Assembly: GCA_016785225.1 (NCBI GenBank)
Contig: JAFBJZ010000357.1
Span: forward strand, 2,671,501 to 2,735,500
DNA: 64,000 nucleotides
Origin: Psettodes erumei
Lineage: Eukaryota > Chordata > Actinopteri > Pleuronectiformes > Psettodidae
Direction: 5' to 3'
Position numbers and translations under genes: made by a program. Below the pieces are notes generated by a model, which was given only the letters and a program-made list of their open reading frames with translations, did not search any database and was not told where the DNA came from. This document shows, in pieces, positions 50,638 through 61,195 of the stretch (its first letter is position 1; the number at the start of each line of letters is the position of its first letter).

Positions 50638-53600
50638 AAACACTGACATATACACAACCTTTTTAGTTTTCCAACCAAACAGCAGCCACTCAGACTAAAC
50701 CAGTCATGCTGTGTCTCAGTCACTCACCTCCAGGAACTTGTGAAACGCTGGCTTGGCCTCCTTGGCAATCCTCACAGCATCTTTGGCATTGAGAAAGTTG
50801 TCTATGTACGCTGAATACATATTAGCTAGAGTCTCTTTGGAGAACTGGAAAGAAGAGGAAGGAAAGGACATTTAGTAAAGTTGGATTTCATTTCATGTGA
50901 TAACAGTTCAAATAAGCAGACAACCATGAGAAGCAACTACAAACTCACAGTTGTCTTGCAAATAAGAGACACATATTGCTATAATACTACATTTTGGTAA
51001 TCACACTTTAAGCCAACTGCAGCCTACTGTATGTTTTCAAAAGGCGACATTGAATACAGTTTGTATTTCTTAGTGTATGATTGAAATAACAAAAAAGGGA
51101 GCTGTAGTCAGAGAGATTACCAAAGAAACCTTGGTGTGGTTTTGTCAGTCTCTTTCGCCTGACATTAGAAAAGAGTCTTTCTGTCCATCTGTCTTTTTTC
51201 TTTCTCTCTATCAAACACACATTGAAACAGAAACACACACACGTGCACACACACACACACACACGGATGAATCACCCTGACCTGATTTCTTTTCACAAAT
51301 AGAGGGCAGAGCTAAAAAAAAAAAAAGAGTAGAGACATGAACAGAGAGAGAGAAAGATAACAGACCTATGTGTTGGCGCCCTATTTGACGTCAGAGTAAC
51401 CAGCTTTCTACCTGATCCTCTTCTATTTTTTTACTGCCTTTCTCATCACACCCATCTCCCTGTGTCCCCTCCTCCATCCTCCCTCTCCTCAGTCTTTGAT
51501 GAACAGTAAAAGAGGACAAAGAAATAACAATTGCAGAGAATGTGAGGATCACATGCAGAAAGAAGAGGAGTGTGCCCCCATTATAAAAATTGGCACTTCA
51601 TGTATTTTACCAGTGTTGCTTTGTTCATATTTTCGTCACCGGCTGGTGTACTCAACTTAAATTAAGAAGATGTAAATCCCTTGAACTACAACTAAATGCA
51701 TTGCTTTATGTTTTACTTTTTAACCAACTGATATGTCCATGCTTATTAAGCTAGGGTAAACTCTTAGGATGCAATATAGTTGTTTGTCTAAGATACCTTA
51801 AACATTGTGTCCTTAAAAAAAGGTTTGCTAACTGTCAACTTTTATAGTTAAAATTTACAGTTTACAGGAAGTTGTCAATAAACTGAATCAAATCCAAATT
51901 CTATTAATCATTTAAATTCTGAAGTATCTGTGTTTACTGGAAAAGTGTACACTATTACGACTACTACTACTAAATGGATAATAAATGAAATGTTTTTTTG
52001 TATCCGTACTAATACTCAATTCTGCATTCTCACAAACCATACTGCAAATGTGCTACAATCACCTGTTACTTCAAATGGCAGAGACTTGTGCAAAAAAACT
52101 CTGCCCCGTGTGAGGCTCGAACTCACGACCTTCAGATTATGAGACTGACGCGCTGCCTACTGCGCCAACGAGGCCTGGGACACAGAAGGGTGGCTGCAGC
52201 TTTAAGAGCAGCAGCAGGGGAAGAGCGGGGGAAGGGGAGAGGAGAGGGGGCGGGCTTCGCCTGAGCCGCTGTTGGTCGAAGCAGTAAGAAGGATCTGTAA
52301 CAGTTTCAATGGAACAGGAAAAACACCTTTCTACTTGTACTGTACTGTATTTCCCCATCTTTTAATGAAAACCCACCCACAACAAAACCTACCATGCAAC
52401 TCTTTATTTATTATGAAGCCGTATCTATATCTGAGGAGGTATTAAATGTTGAAAATTTCTTTCATTTCCATATTGACTTTGGGAGAGTTTGTTAAGAGGT
52501 TTCATTCAAGCTGAGAGGTGTTGTTGAGCAACAACAATAGCATTAGCAAAGAAAAAGATTAAAGGCTTTCCCAAACATAAAAAGATATCCTGCAGCCATG
52601 CAGCATGTAAAGTGTAGAGAATCAGTCTCTGAGCTTCTTTCATAACAAATGTCTGCCGGCGTATTTGTTTAAGGTGTGTGTAAAGCTGTCAGCCTGGACA
52701 GAACATCTCTTATCTTTCCTTCTCAAGGACCAAATCCTCACTTTTAGCTTGATGATGATTCTCAGAGCAATGTTTTTCAAAGTCTAGGTTGAAAGCCACC
52801 CTTGGGTCATGGGAAATTTTTAATGGTTTGCAGAGAGGTCGCAGGGAAAACAAAATATCAAACTAGTGTTGCCAACTATAGACCATCTTTCAATAAATCA
52901 GCTTCCATTCAGTCTGCCCTGCTGTCAGGTCAGTAATGCTTTTAAATACAGTTTATTAATTCGAGCTACAGTCTACAGTAAAATAGATTTTATGCCATGT
53001 CTGTAGAAGTACTTTCCTGCAGCACCACAGTCATATGACAAATTTATATCAAAGTTCAGTTGAAAGTTAACTTGAAAGTATATAATATTATTATAGAATA
53101 ATAATAGAATAACCCATTTAATTTCACTTTTCAAGAATAAAGCATTTGGCAAAACAATCTTCATCTGGGCAATTACTTGCAGGAAAAATACAAATGCACA
53201 TAAACAAATAAAACCAGAGAAGCAAGCACACAGCATCTTCTGAAGAGTGTTTTTCTGTTTACTGCTGTTTTAAGAGTAAGGTACCACTTGTAGGGGAACT
53301 GGATATCTGGTTGACTTACTTTACTGACTGAATTTAGTTTGAGGATATATAGCTGTAATTCATACTATATAACACAAAATATAACACAAATCTCAGAATT
53401 CCCCAGATCTCTCTCACACGCACACTCTTCAAGACAGAGCCTGTTCAGAGTAGCTCAGGGATCACTGCTGGTGGGTAGAGGTTAACTATCTCTCACTGTC
53501 AGTCTACATTCTGCCTACAGAAGCTAACAATGCAAGAGTGCTGAATACATTCCTACACCACAAAGAGGATATCAGTACTGGAGCTGAACAGAAGCTGCGA

Positions 53601-54853
53601 TTCTGAGGCTGATACTGCCTCTGATGAGAGCGAGGTATGATTGGTCCCAGAGTGGAATTTAACCTGGGAAGTTATGGCTTTACGGCATGTATCCCAACCA
53701 CGACAAGATAAAATGGGAATGAGCTCTAACTATTGCTCATAAGTCATAGCATAACTTACTGGCACAACTATAAGAATTTCATTTACTTGGTGACTTCTGA
53801 GCAATCATGAAGAAAATCTGAGCTTCTTAACTGCTAAGAAGCTGCATGTGTGACTTAACATACCAACATGCCACTCTAATTCATTGTCATCTCTACTCAC
53901 TGATTGGATGAGGAGGTGGCCAACGGTCTGTCTGTCATGCCATTGGCCGACGCAGCCAGCGACCTGCTCCAGGAAGTGCTCGTGGTGCTCCAGGATCTCC
54001 GGAATCTGGTAAAACATCTCGTCCACCAGCAGAGGGTCCACTATGGAGCTGCTGTCCGGCTGTTTAAGAGGACGCATGTAGCCCTGAGGGGAAAGAACCA
54101 CTGGTTTACTGACTGACCACTTCAAATTATTAGATGAGTAGTTGAGTAGTAGTAGTAGCAGTTCATGTTGTTAAGCAGGGATGAGAGCACCTTGTATTCC
54201 TGTGCGAGGGCAGTTTGAATGACAAATTCAGAACAAATGAAACGTAAATAGCCCTAATATTAACTGAACAAATGACTAGCTGTATACATTTTATTCTTGT
54301 TGTACGGCCAAAAACTTGTCAAACAGATGTTTAATAATCAAGTGTTGGAACAAATAGGCAGAACATACTATAAAATGATAAAAATGATAAACTATATAAT
54401 ATGGTGGGTCTATCTACTGCTACTGAAGGACGATTTTAATTTATCTCTATATTTAAGTAGTCAAGTATTCAAAAAGTTTGAGTTCATTTTATTTCTATCG
54501 CTTTAGCAAATTAGAATAATAACTGGAAACAGAAGGAGGAAACGACGACTCCAGCTCTGTCTAAAGTAAGAAAAAGTTCCCAGACACTGGTTATGATTTC
54601 AAATGTGTAACACAATACTGGTTACACCAGCAATAGCACCACGACCATGTTCTCAGTTAGTAATGTGAGTATGTTTGTGTTGACATTTTTTAATAGGGAG
54701 TGGGGGTCGTGGTGGTGGTGGTGGTGGTGGTGGGGTTCTGGGAAAAGAGGAAGGAGGAAAGGTCGCCCCTTTCCCTCCACAGCTTCTTCTGCACAGAGCT
54801 ACAAAAATGTTACTATTATTAGAATAAGTTGTTGCTAAGCATTCCTCCTGCTT

Positions 54854-54893
<40 letters not shown>

Positions 54894-57800
54894 TCAACAA
54901 AAATGTTTCTGTTTTTGGCAGTTTCACCTGAATGACCCCACAGCATGTCAGGTCTGTCGCACACACCCAAACAAACAGCAATGGTAAGTCTGTGTGCAGT
55001 AAGGTGGCAGTTCAACAAAGCACCTCACCTGGGGTTCATTTAATCTATCAATAATACACAACTCACAAACCCACGCAGCCATGAACTCCATCACCTCCAT
55101 CTACAGCATCTATGTATCCAGCCATCATCCTATCTCACCCCAGTTCAATGTCAGCAATATAAAAAATACAGTGCTTAAGTAAAAGAACCACAGTTTCAAA
55201 ATTCTCCATTACAGGTAAATGTCCTGCATTCAAAATCTACTTCAATAAAAGTACAGAAATATCGAAAGCACTGGTTATGAAGTAAAATGTAACTGAGATA
55301 TTTAACATTAGAATATTTTAATACTGATGCGTAAGGTGCATGTTACTCTTGTAGTCGAGGTGGAGCTCATTTGATAGTTTAACATTTTGGCTCGTGACCT
55401 AAAGGTTGGGCCCCTGCAAAGCGTCACCAGAAAAATCTTAAAAGTTGTGAAATGATTGAAGGGCATGGAAAGAAAAAAAACAAAAGTTCTTTAACACAAA
55501 TTTATATTCATTTTGCACTTTTCTCTAACCTCTGCTTTGTCATGAAATACTAGTGAATCAGACCTCGCTGGAAACCATGACAGAAGTTTAGAGGGAAATT
55601 GTCTCTATGGTGGAACTGATCAAATCAGAGACAACTGAAACCAGACATCCAACAAGCTTTCTTGACTCATGACAAAGATGTCAAAGTTTGGTAAATACAG
55701 GTGAAATCTTAAATGTGCTGTTCTGTCATTTTTTATCTAACACTGAACTTTAGCATTGTAAATCAAGTGGAGTAAAATGTATATTTCTAAAATATCTCTC
55801 TGAAATGTAGTGGAGTAGAAAAAGTAAACCAGAAGTCCACTTAAGTTCAGTACTTGAGCATTTAGGAGGAAATTTACACTGGAAAATAATGGTGCCACAA
55901 CTTGATTAACCAAGAAATTGATCCCAGTAATATGGGGTGCAGCATTGGTTTGAACAAACAGGGAAAGTAATTTTCTAATGGACTCAGGCACACAGAGCCA
56001 CAGAGCCCAACTCCGGCCAGATCTAGTTTTTCTCTGGCTGATGAGGATGAGGTTAACTGAGACAGTTTTTAAAAGACAGACTGTGACTGTGAAAGCAGCT
56101 GTGTCTGCTTCTGAGCAGTGATTTAAAGAGATAATATGTCCAGTCATATTCCTGCTTTCAGGTCAACAAGCACTTTTAACTTTAAATTTCATTTTGAAAT
56201 TATTCTGCAGATATGTCTGACTTTTGTTTGTGGTATATACAGAGAGATAATATAAATGAGACTATTGTCAGCGATTACATTTACACAGTGGTAGCTATTG
56301 CTTTCGCATCTCTGGGTGAAACAGGATGTAAGCCAAATCAAAGAGCAGAACTACCTGATGGTAATAACTGAATCTTTATATGATTTCATAATGTCATGAT
56401 GTTCCTCTTTTCATTTTGTAGAAACTTAACATTTTCCCAAAATATATTGATATTGTGAGAGAATTGCTTTGTAGAGACAATTGCTTTGTATCTCATATTG
56501 AAATCAACAATGGGTGTCTTGTGTTGTCATCAGGGTCAATTTGCATTCATTGTTTTGTAACCTGTTTTTTTTTTTAAATGCTGCAGAGCACAGTTGCTGT
56601 TTTCCCAAAGAACAGAGAGGACAGTGTCAGGCAGGGGAGAAAGAGTGCGTGCGTGTCATGTGGGTCATCGTGAACCACATACTTGTAGCAACCTGATGAT
56701 GTCAGTGTTGCGCAAAGGCACCTTTGTTTTGACGGGTCAAGTGTTCCGTAGAGACACTTCACATCTGACATTAATCTGCGTTTCATTCCCAGAAGGATGA
56801 CATCTGATTTACCTGGATCCTATTTGAAATTCACATAAAGTATATCTGTTTTGTTTAGCCTCACTAAAATGTAGCTTGTTCTGTTGTACCATTCTCTTAT
56901 AACTTTTAAAACTGTAAAGAATATTTTGACATCTGCTTCTGACAGGTATGTTACTCTCTGAGCCACTTGCCATGAGTTTAATTTGCAGGAATGTTCTTTT
57001 TGGGTCCTTTATTTAGACAGTTGATATTAAAAACACCAACATTAATTCAACTTTGTTTTTCTCAAAGACTGTTTGTGTTAAATTAAATCTTTAAAATGTC
57101 TTGATTGCAAATATGTAAACTTCAAAAACATTAGCACAGCTGAAAACAAGAAGAATGCAATAAGCAATAAAGAAACCTGCTGTTCACAGAATAATTTACT
57201 TCATTTATAAGGTGCCACAAAAAAGCTTTACAACACACACATGCAGCTGGAGGCGTAGCTGCCATCAGGAGCATTTCTGGGTTTTAGTGTCTCAGTGTCA
57301 CTTCAACTATGAGGCAGAAGGAGCCTGAGATCAAACCATCAGTTGAGTAATTAAAGGATGATGCTCTTACTACTTCCTCCAAAGTAAAAACATGAATAAT
57401 ATCTCAAATCAATTTCTATGGATGTATTTAATTCTTTTTTTGCCCTATAAAACCTTAAAGGCAACACCAGACAACTGATGACCTGAAAAGATTTGCAGCA
57501 CTCTTTACACGTGGCAACTTCAACCTGGGATTGGATTGATGTTTTTGGCTGTCTGATGAAGACAGATCTATTAATTACTCTCTTTTTTAGCTCTTGTTTT
57601 GGTCCACACAAACTCCTGAGGGAAAGTTCTGGCTTTATAGCTGCCACATGCTACATCATGTTCAGCAGCTAATTGCCAACTCGTCTGCTGTTAATTGCTG
57701 GGCAGATAGCATTCAGCTGCCCCGCTGCGGTTGAAACGGTGGCAAGACTGCATGAAAACAGAAAAGTGGTGGGCTGGACAGCTAATCAATGAGCCTAAAG

Positions 57801-58123
57801 ATGCTAAACTGCTCTGCACAGCCGAGGGGCACTGCAGCACAAACTGCGCAGAGTCAGATTTCAACTTTGGACAGCGCTGTTCTCCAGCTGTCTGAGCTGA
57901 ATCACATCTGACACCCTCGTTCAGGGATTCGTGCTTTCACTGCAGTCACCGTGGTAACACTCCTTTTCCCTGTGTCACCATGGGAACACAGCCCGGGATC
58001 ATTCACTTTGTGGCCCAACACACAAACATGCGCAGAAACACAGACATATGCCGCAAACACACACACACACACATTTGCCCACTGCGCATGGTGACAGTTA
58101 AATTAACAACGTAGGGTGATAAC

Positions 58124-58162
<39 letters not shown>

Positions 58163-58623
58163 TGCGTGTGTGTCATAGTGCCGGATGTGGCTAAGATTTG
58201 GGGTAAAGGTTGTTTAGCTGTTGGAACAGATACAGGCATAGGATACAGTCGTGTGTTTGTGTGGGCAGATAATGCTGATGACAGTGAGATGCGCTGGGGT
58301 TAGCAGATTAGCCTGACAGGATGAATGACAATAAGTGGATTACATAACACCTTTGTTACCTACATTTGTTATTAAAGTCCTCAGCAATTTGTGAATCCAC
58401 AATGGTGTGTTTGTTTTTGTTTGCTTTAGTGTGTACATGTCTATCCAGGTTGGGCTCACAACTGAATAAGAAAGAGCGTCTGTCAGTGAACAATACTCAT
58501 TTATAAGGCTGAATGTATGGGCGTGTGTAGTTGTGTTTGTGTTACCTGAATAAGTTTGCGTAGTGACTCCACGTATGACTGCTCTGTGTCCAAGAGGGTC
58601 ATCATCACATGTTTCCTCATGTC
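42890..58623 (-). CDS. arhgef17: ARHGEF17 Rho guanine nucleotide exchange factor, C-terminal half (partial)
   Basis: RhoA-family exchange factor (p164-RhoGEF, TEM4) acting at the actin cytoskeleton. Exons, minus order: 58546-58623, 53901-54083, 50728-50844, 50003-50095, 49708-49884, 49173-49223, 48809-48918, 48505-48590, 48134-48252, 47509-47716, 47241-47314, 47015-47098, 46721-46824, 45876-45982, 45666-45785, 45287-45554, 44984-45070, 44725-44792, 44362-44510, 44062-44236, 43637-43732, 43255-43437, 42890-43098. All junctions agree in phase; the total is 2946 nt, 981 codons plus stop, with no internal stop. Order of parts: DH domain, PH domain, acidic-serine linker, then a repeat-rich region thought to form a WD40-like propeller, ending TNHLLLWRV. 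The match to human ARHGEF17 (about 2063 residues) is near collinear from the DH start. The big N-terminal exon lies beyond 64000. A tRNA gene lies in one intron. Confidence 0.93.
44012..44037. repeat. (GT)n microsatellite
   Basis: Perfect GT run in the arhgef17 intron between exons 44062-44236 and 43637-43732, only about 24 bp beyond the exon edge at 44062. Confidence 0.85.
45287..45982 (-). CDS. arhgef17: arhgef17 exons encoding the acidic, serine-rich linker
   Basis: Exons 45876-45982, 45666-45785 and 45287-45554. They read LHISISHSSLELTEQ, then ELVPFDSDDTDDEDSPSPS and TLQSQASHSTISSS, then TETTSSEEEQEF and RSSRGSFTRASLEDLLSIDP, leading into SSVWLGTEDG. Low-complexity acidic and serine runs match the human protein in order, with less conserved sequence between. 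Confidence 0.9.
47786..48033. repeat. about 62-bp direct repeat flanking a CA-rich unit, arhgef17 intron
   Basis: 47786-47847 and 47969-48033 share ATGACATGCAGTTTCTCTGA and TGACCAAGAAAGCTC nearly perfectly. Between them, 47851-47961 holds ATTTGTCATGGG, a (CA)n run and TTTTTAGTTTTCCAACC. This middle unit is found again at 50551-50687. Confidence 0.7.
48134..49223 (-). CDS. arhgef17: arhgef17 exons encoding the PH domain
   Basis: Exons 49173-49223, 48809-48918, 48505-48590 and 48134-48252. The peptide runs FLRQEMVMEA, GGKKDRSLFLFSDLIICTTL (PH strands), then SVIDTSSKYKFLWKLPLEDV and ISRLDEDLSTLGQ. The donor after the second of these exons must be CCT|GTTTGT (48809/48808) to keep the frame. The GT four bases further on, at 48804, would shift it. 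Confidence 0.9.
49708..58623 (-). CDS. arhgef17: arhgef17 exons encoding the DH (catalytic) domain
   Basis: Five exons (58546-58623, 53901-54083, 50728-50844, 50003-50095, 49708-49884), all phase 0. The peptide opens DMRKHVMMTLLDTEQSYVES, the DH first conserved helix, and includes FSKETLANMYSAYIDNFL and the DH CR3 hallmark LMIKPVQRIPRYELLVKDLL. This domain would exchange GDP for GTP on Rho. Introns are long here (to 4.5 kb), in contrast to the compact 3' half. Confidence 0.92.
50551..50687. repeat. second copy of the CA-containing intronic unit
   Basis: Starts TATTTGTCATGGGAA, then GGGGGGAAGAAG, (CA)n, and CTTTTTAGTTTTCCAACCAAA followed by CAGCAGCC, matching 47851-47961 in order and direction. 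It lies in the arhgef17 intron between exons 50728-50844 and 50003-50095. Confidence 0.65.
52092..52098 (-). terminator. RNA polymerase III terminator (T7) of the tRNA-Met gene
   Basis: Seven consecutive T on the minus strand, three bases after the tRNA 3' end. Confidence 0.85.
52102..52174 (-). tRNA. tRNA-Met (CAT), elongator type
   Basis: The 73-nt minus-strand sequence folds as a cloverleaf: acceptor GCCTCGT pairs with ACGGGGC (one T-G pair), D-arm GCGC...GCGC, anticodon loop CTCATAA with anticodon CAT, T-loop TTCGAGC, discriminator A. It differs little from the vertebrate elongator tRNA-Met. Internal A and B boxes are intact, no intron, and a T7 pol III terminator follows three bases after the 3' end. 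It lies in an arhgef17 intron on the same strand as the host gene. It appears functional. Confidence 0.93.
54708..54892. repeat. (GGT)n trinucleotide repeat and nearby (CA)n
   Basis: (GGT)n at about 54708-54734 and a perfect (CA)n at 54855-54892, in an arhgef17 intron. Confidence 0.8.
55168..55870 (+). mobile_element. AAGTAC-rich teleost interspersed repeat, near full-length diverged copy
   Basis: Left part: GTGCTTAAGTAAAAGAACC, AATGTCCTGCATTCAAAATC, AATAAAAGTACAGAAATA and TAGTCGAGGTGGAGCT. Right part: GTGGAGTAAAATGTATATTT, CTCTGAAATGTAGTGGAGTA and CAGTACTTGAG. Block order and direction match the consensus-like order in the 14471-14845 copy. No coding capacity seen; family name not assigned. 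Confidence 0.55.
58126..58157. repeat. (TG)n microsatellite
   Basis: Perfect TG run in the arhgef17 intron. Confidence 0.85.
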
Positions 58624-58657
58624 CTGTGAAAACAGAGGAGGAAGAAGCATTTAGATT

Positions 58658-58710
<53 letters not shown>

Positions 58711-61148
58711 TTGTTCATCATATGTACTGTATATATAAATATCAAATAACATCCTACATTTTTGCAGACAAAGAACAGCGCTCAGACAAACAATGAGATG
58801 TATGTTAAATTTTGGACAATTTGGTAAATATCAATAAATCAAATATTTCCTGCTCACATGCAAAGCAGATATTAAATATAACTGAAAATGTTGATGCGTT
58901 TTAAAATGTTTGCATAATCTGAATTAAAAGTTACTGACACTAACCTATTATTTTAAAACACAATGAACTTGAAGAAGGCATGTAAAGCTTAGTTTTCAGT
59001 GAACTGTGGAAAAAGGCCAAGTTTCAACAACCTGTTTTCAAACATACCTTTTCATCTGATATGTACTAAAGTGAAAATCCTCATCAGGATCACTGCTGTT
59101 GTTATGATGCATAGAAGATTCCCTTCTCTAACCACATGGTTGTTTTCCAATCAGTTTTCTGTTAAATTTGCCTGATATTCATTGAGTGGAGCAAAGGAAA
59201 CACTGACTTTTAGTTGCAACAGCTTTAAGCTTGTGAAGTTGGGGGACTGCGGACTGAAATATTACATCTTAAATGTCTGTGTGCTACATTACAAATATAA
59301 CTATGAAGGAGGCAAACACTAATAAGAAAACATGTCACAGTTGTTGCACATTCATTGCCATATACATGGGGGCTGGATTAGAAGTCACTGGGGCCAGGAA
59401 GTCCTCAGAAGCAAAGCATGACTTGGTAGTTCACCCTTACAATGACTCATGATCTGTGGATGCAAGTGAATGAGCTGGACGCAATCCTGACAAATCAAGG
59501 CCTAAAGGGAAACTGACACCGTGAAAGAGAAAAAACATAAAGACGAAGTAAAGACGGAAAAATAAATAATTAAAGAGTAAGTTGATTTGATTCAATAATT
59601 CTTCAACGATGTAATGTATAGGCCAAATGGTTTCAATTTGCTTTCCCCTAGAAATATTTTGTAGCAAAGTTGCGCCAAAGGTGCAATCCATCACTCATTC
59701 AACTGGTTACAGAGTTGTGAGTCTATCCTGTTATTTGTGACAGTGAAGTGGGAGAACAACAGGGGCAGCATAAAGCTCATGGAACCAAGTCAGACATATT
59801 ATCTCAGAGGTCTCATGGCAGATGACTAAAATATTCTGGTACTGTACATGACTTACAAATATCAGACCACAGGAAGGGAACCACAGGCCAAACCCTATGG
59901 CTAATATACATAGAACCACAATGTCCCTCTCTGCCTCTCTCATTGTCTTTCACCCACCCCCTGCTCTGCTCTGCCAGCACCACTGTGCTGTCTATAAATA
60001 ACCATAACAATAACTTCCAAGAAAGGCCATGTTTAGTGTTTGGCATCTGAAGGGATCCCAGGGGCTCTGCGGGCTACCACCGGAGGGTGAGAGGTGGTGT
60101 GTGGATGGATGAGTGAGTGTGTGTGTGTGTTTGTGTATATGAGAGAGAGAGAGTAGCATACTGTGCAGAAATGCTTAGTATTTTTAGGTTGTTGCCGTTG
60201 CTTAATTTTAAATTTTCGCATGCCACCTCCTAAGGCACCTCCATCATCAATCATTCCTTCACAGAGTGGGGGATTCAGTCCAAATACTCGTTCTTGACAC
60301 ACACACACAAACACAATGGAGGGGAGAGAATAAATACAGGGTTAAACATGGCTAAAGAGAGAAACACAGTGACACAGGACAGTAATCATCCATTTATGCT
60401 CCCTAATTACCTTCCAAGTTGGGACACTATTCAAGTGAATCTATAAAAATACTTTGTGGTTCAGTCCCCTGTTACAGTGAGCAGAGGCCCCACTGAAGTG
60501 TCACTGAGCAGGAGACCGAATCACAATCACAGAGATGCTTTTGTTGCCAATTGTATGCTGGAGCCACCAGCTGTGACGAACAACCAAAGGGGAAGACAAA
60601 TATGAAACCACATCTTTAAAATGAGACAAACAAAACACAGTATCTAAACACAAACTTCAAGTCTAAGGGACAGTGACTGAGAATTGGCAGACTATCTCTT
60701 GTGCTCTGAAAGCTGAGAACCATTGTATTTTCTTGGTCCAGCTGTAGAAATGATGCAGATAACAGGACTCAGTCAGAAATGCTGTTTCTGTCAGTACAGT
60801 ATCTGACACACACACACACACACACACACAACCAAGAACACATCAGCCTCTGCATAACGTCTCATAAAAATTAAACCTCATTTAGTATGATCGAATTAAA
60901 GAATACTGTTTCTTTTTTTTGCAACTGCTTAACTGGAATCATTACTTTGATGTAAACCTGACAACAACAAACACTAACAAAATCTGGCTTGGCTTTCCCT
61001 ATGGTAAAGGTAAACAAGCATGTGTAGTTGCTGAGAGACAGGGAGCAGAGAGTGTTAATGCGTCTGACAATGACGAAGAGCAACAAGGGAATTTCCCTTA
61101 AGACAAAAACGTCCTCTGGTCTGTACTGATCGACTTTATTAGATTACA

Positions 61149-61195
<47 letters not shown>

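Larger units (their letters stand above)
50845..53900 (-). other. arhgef17: arhgef17 intron hosting a tRNA gene
   Basis: About 3 kb. Contains (CA)n near 51236-51263, an A-run near 51316, the tRNA-Met gene at 52102-52174 and a GC-rich stretch at about 52190-52275. The remainder is AT-rich with no exon recognised. Confidence 0.7.
54084..58545 (-). other. arhgef17: arhgef17 intron within the DH domain
   Basis: About 4.5 kb. It holds (GGT)n near 54708-54734, (CA)n at 54855-54892, an interspersed repeat at 55168-55870, and (CA)n/(TG)n runs near 58057-58072 and 58126-58157. No additional exon was recognised. Confidence 0.7.

Noticed and set aside
51930..52142. 70-codon plus frame ending VRLELTTFRL
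   Set aside because: Its end is the antisense of the tRNA-Met gene.
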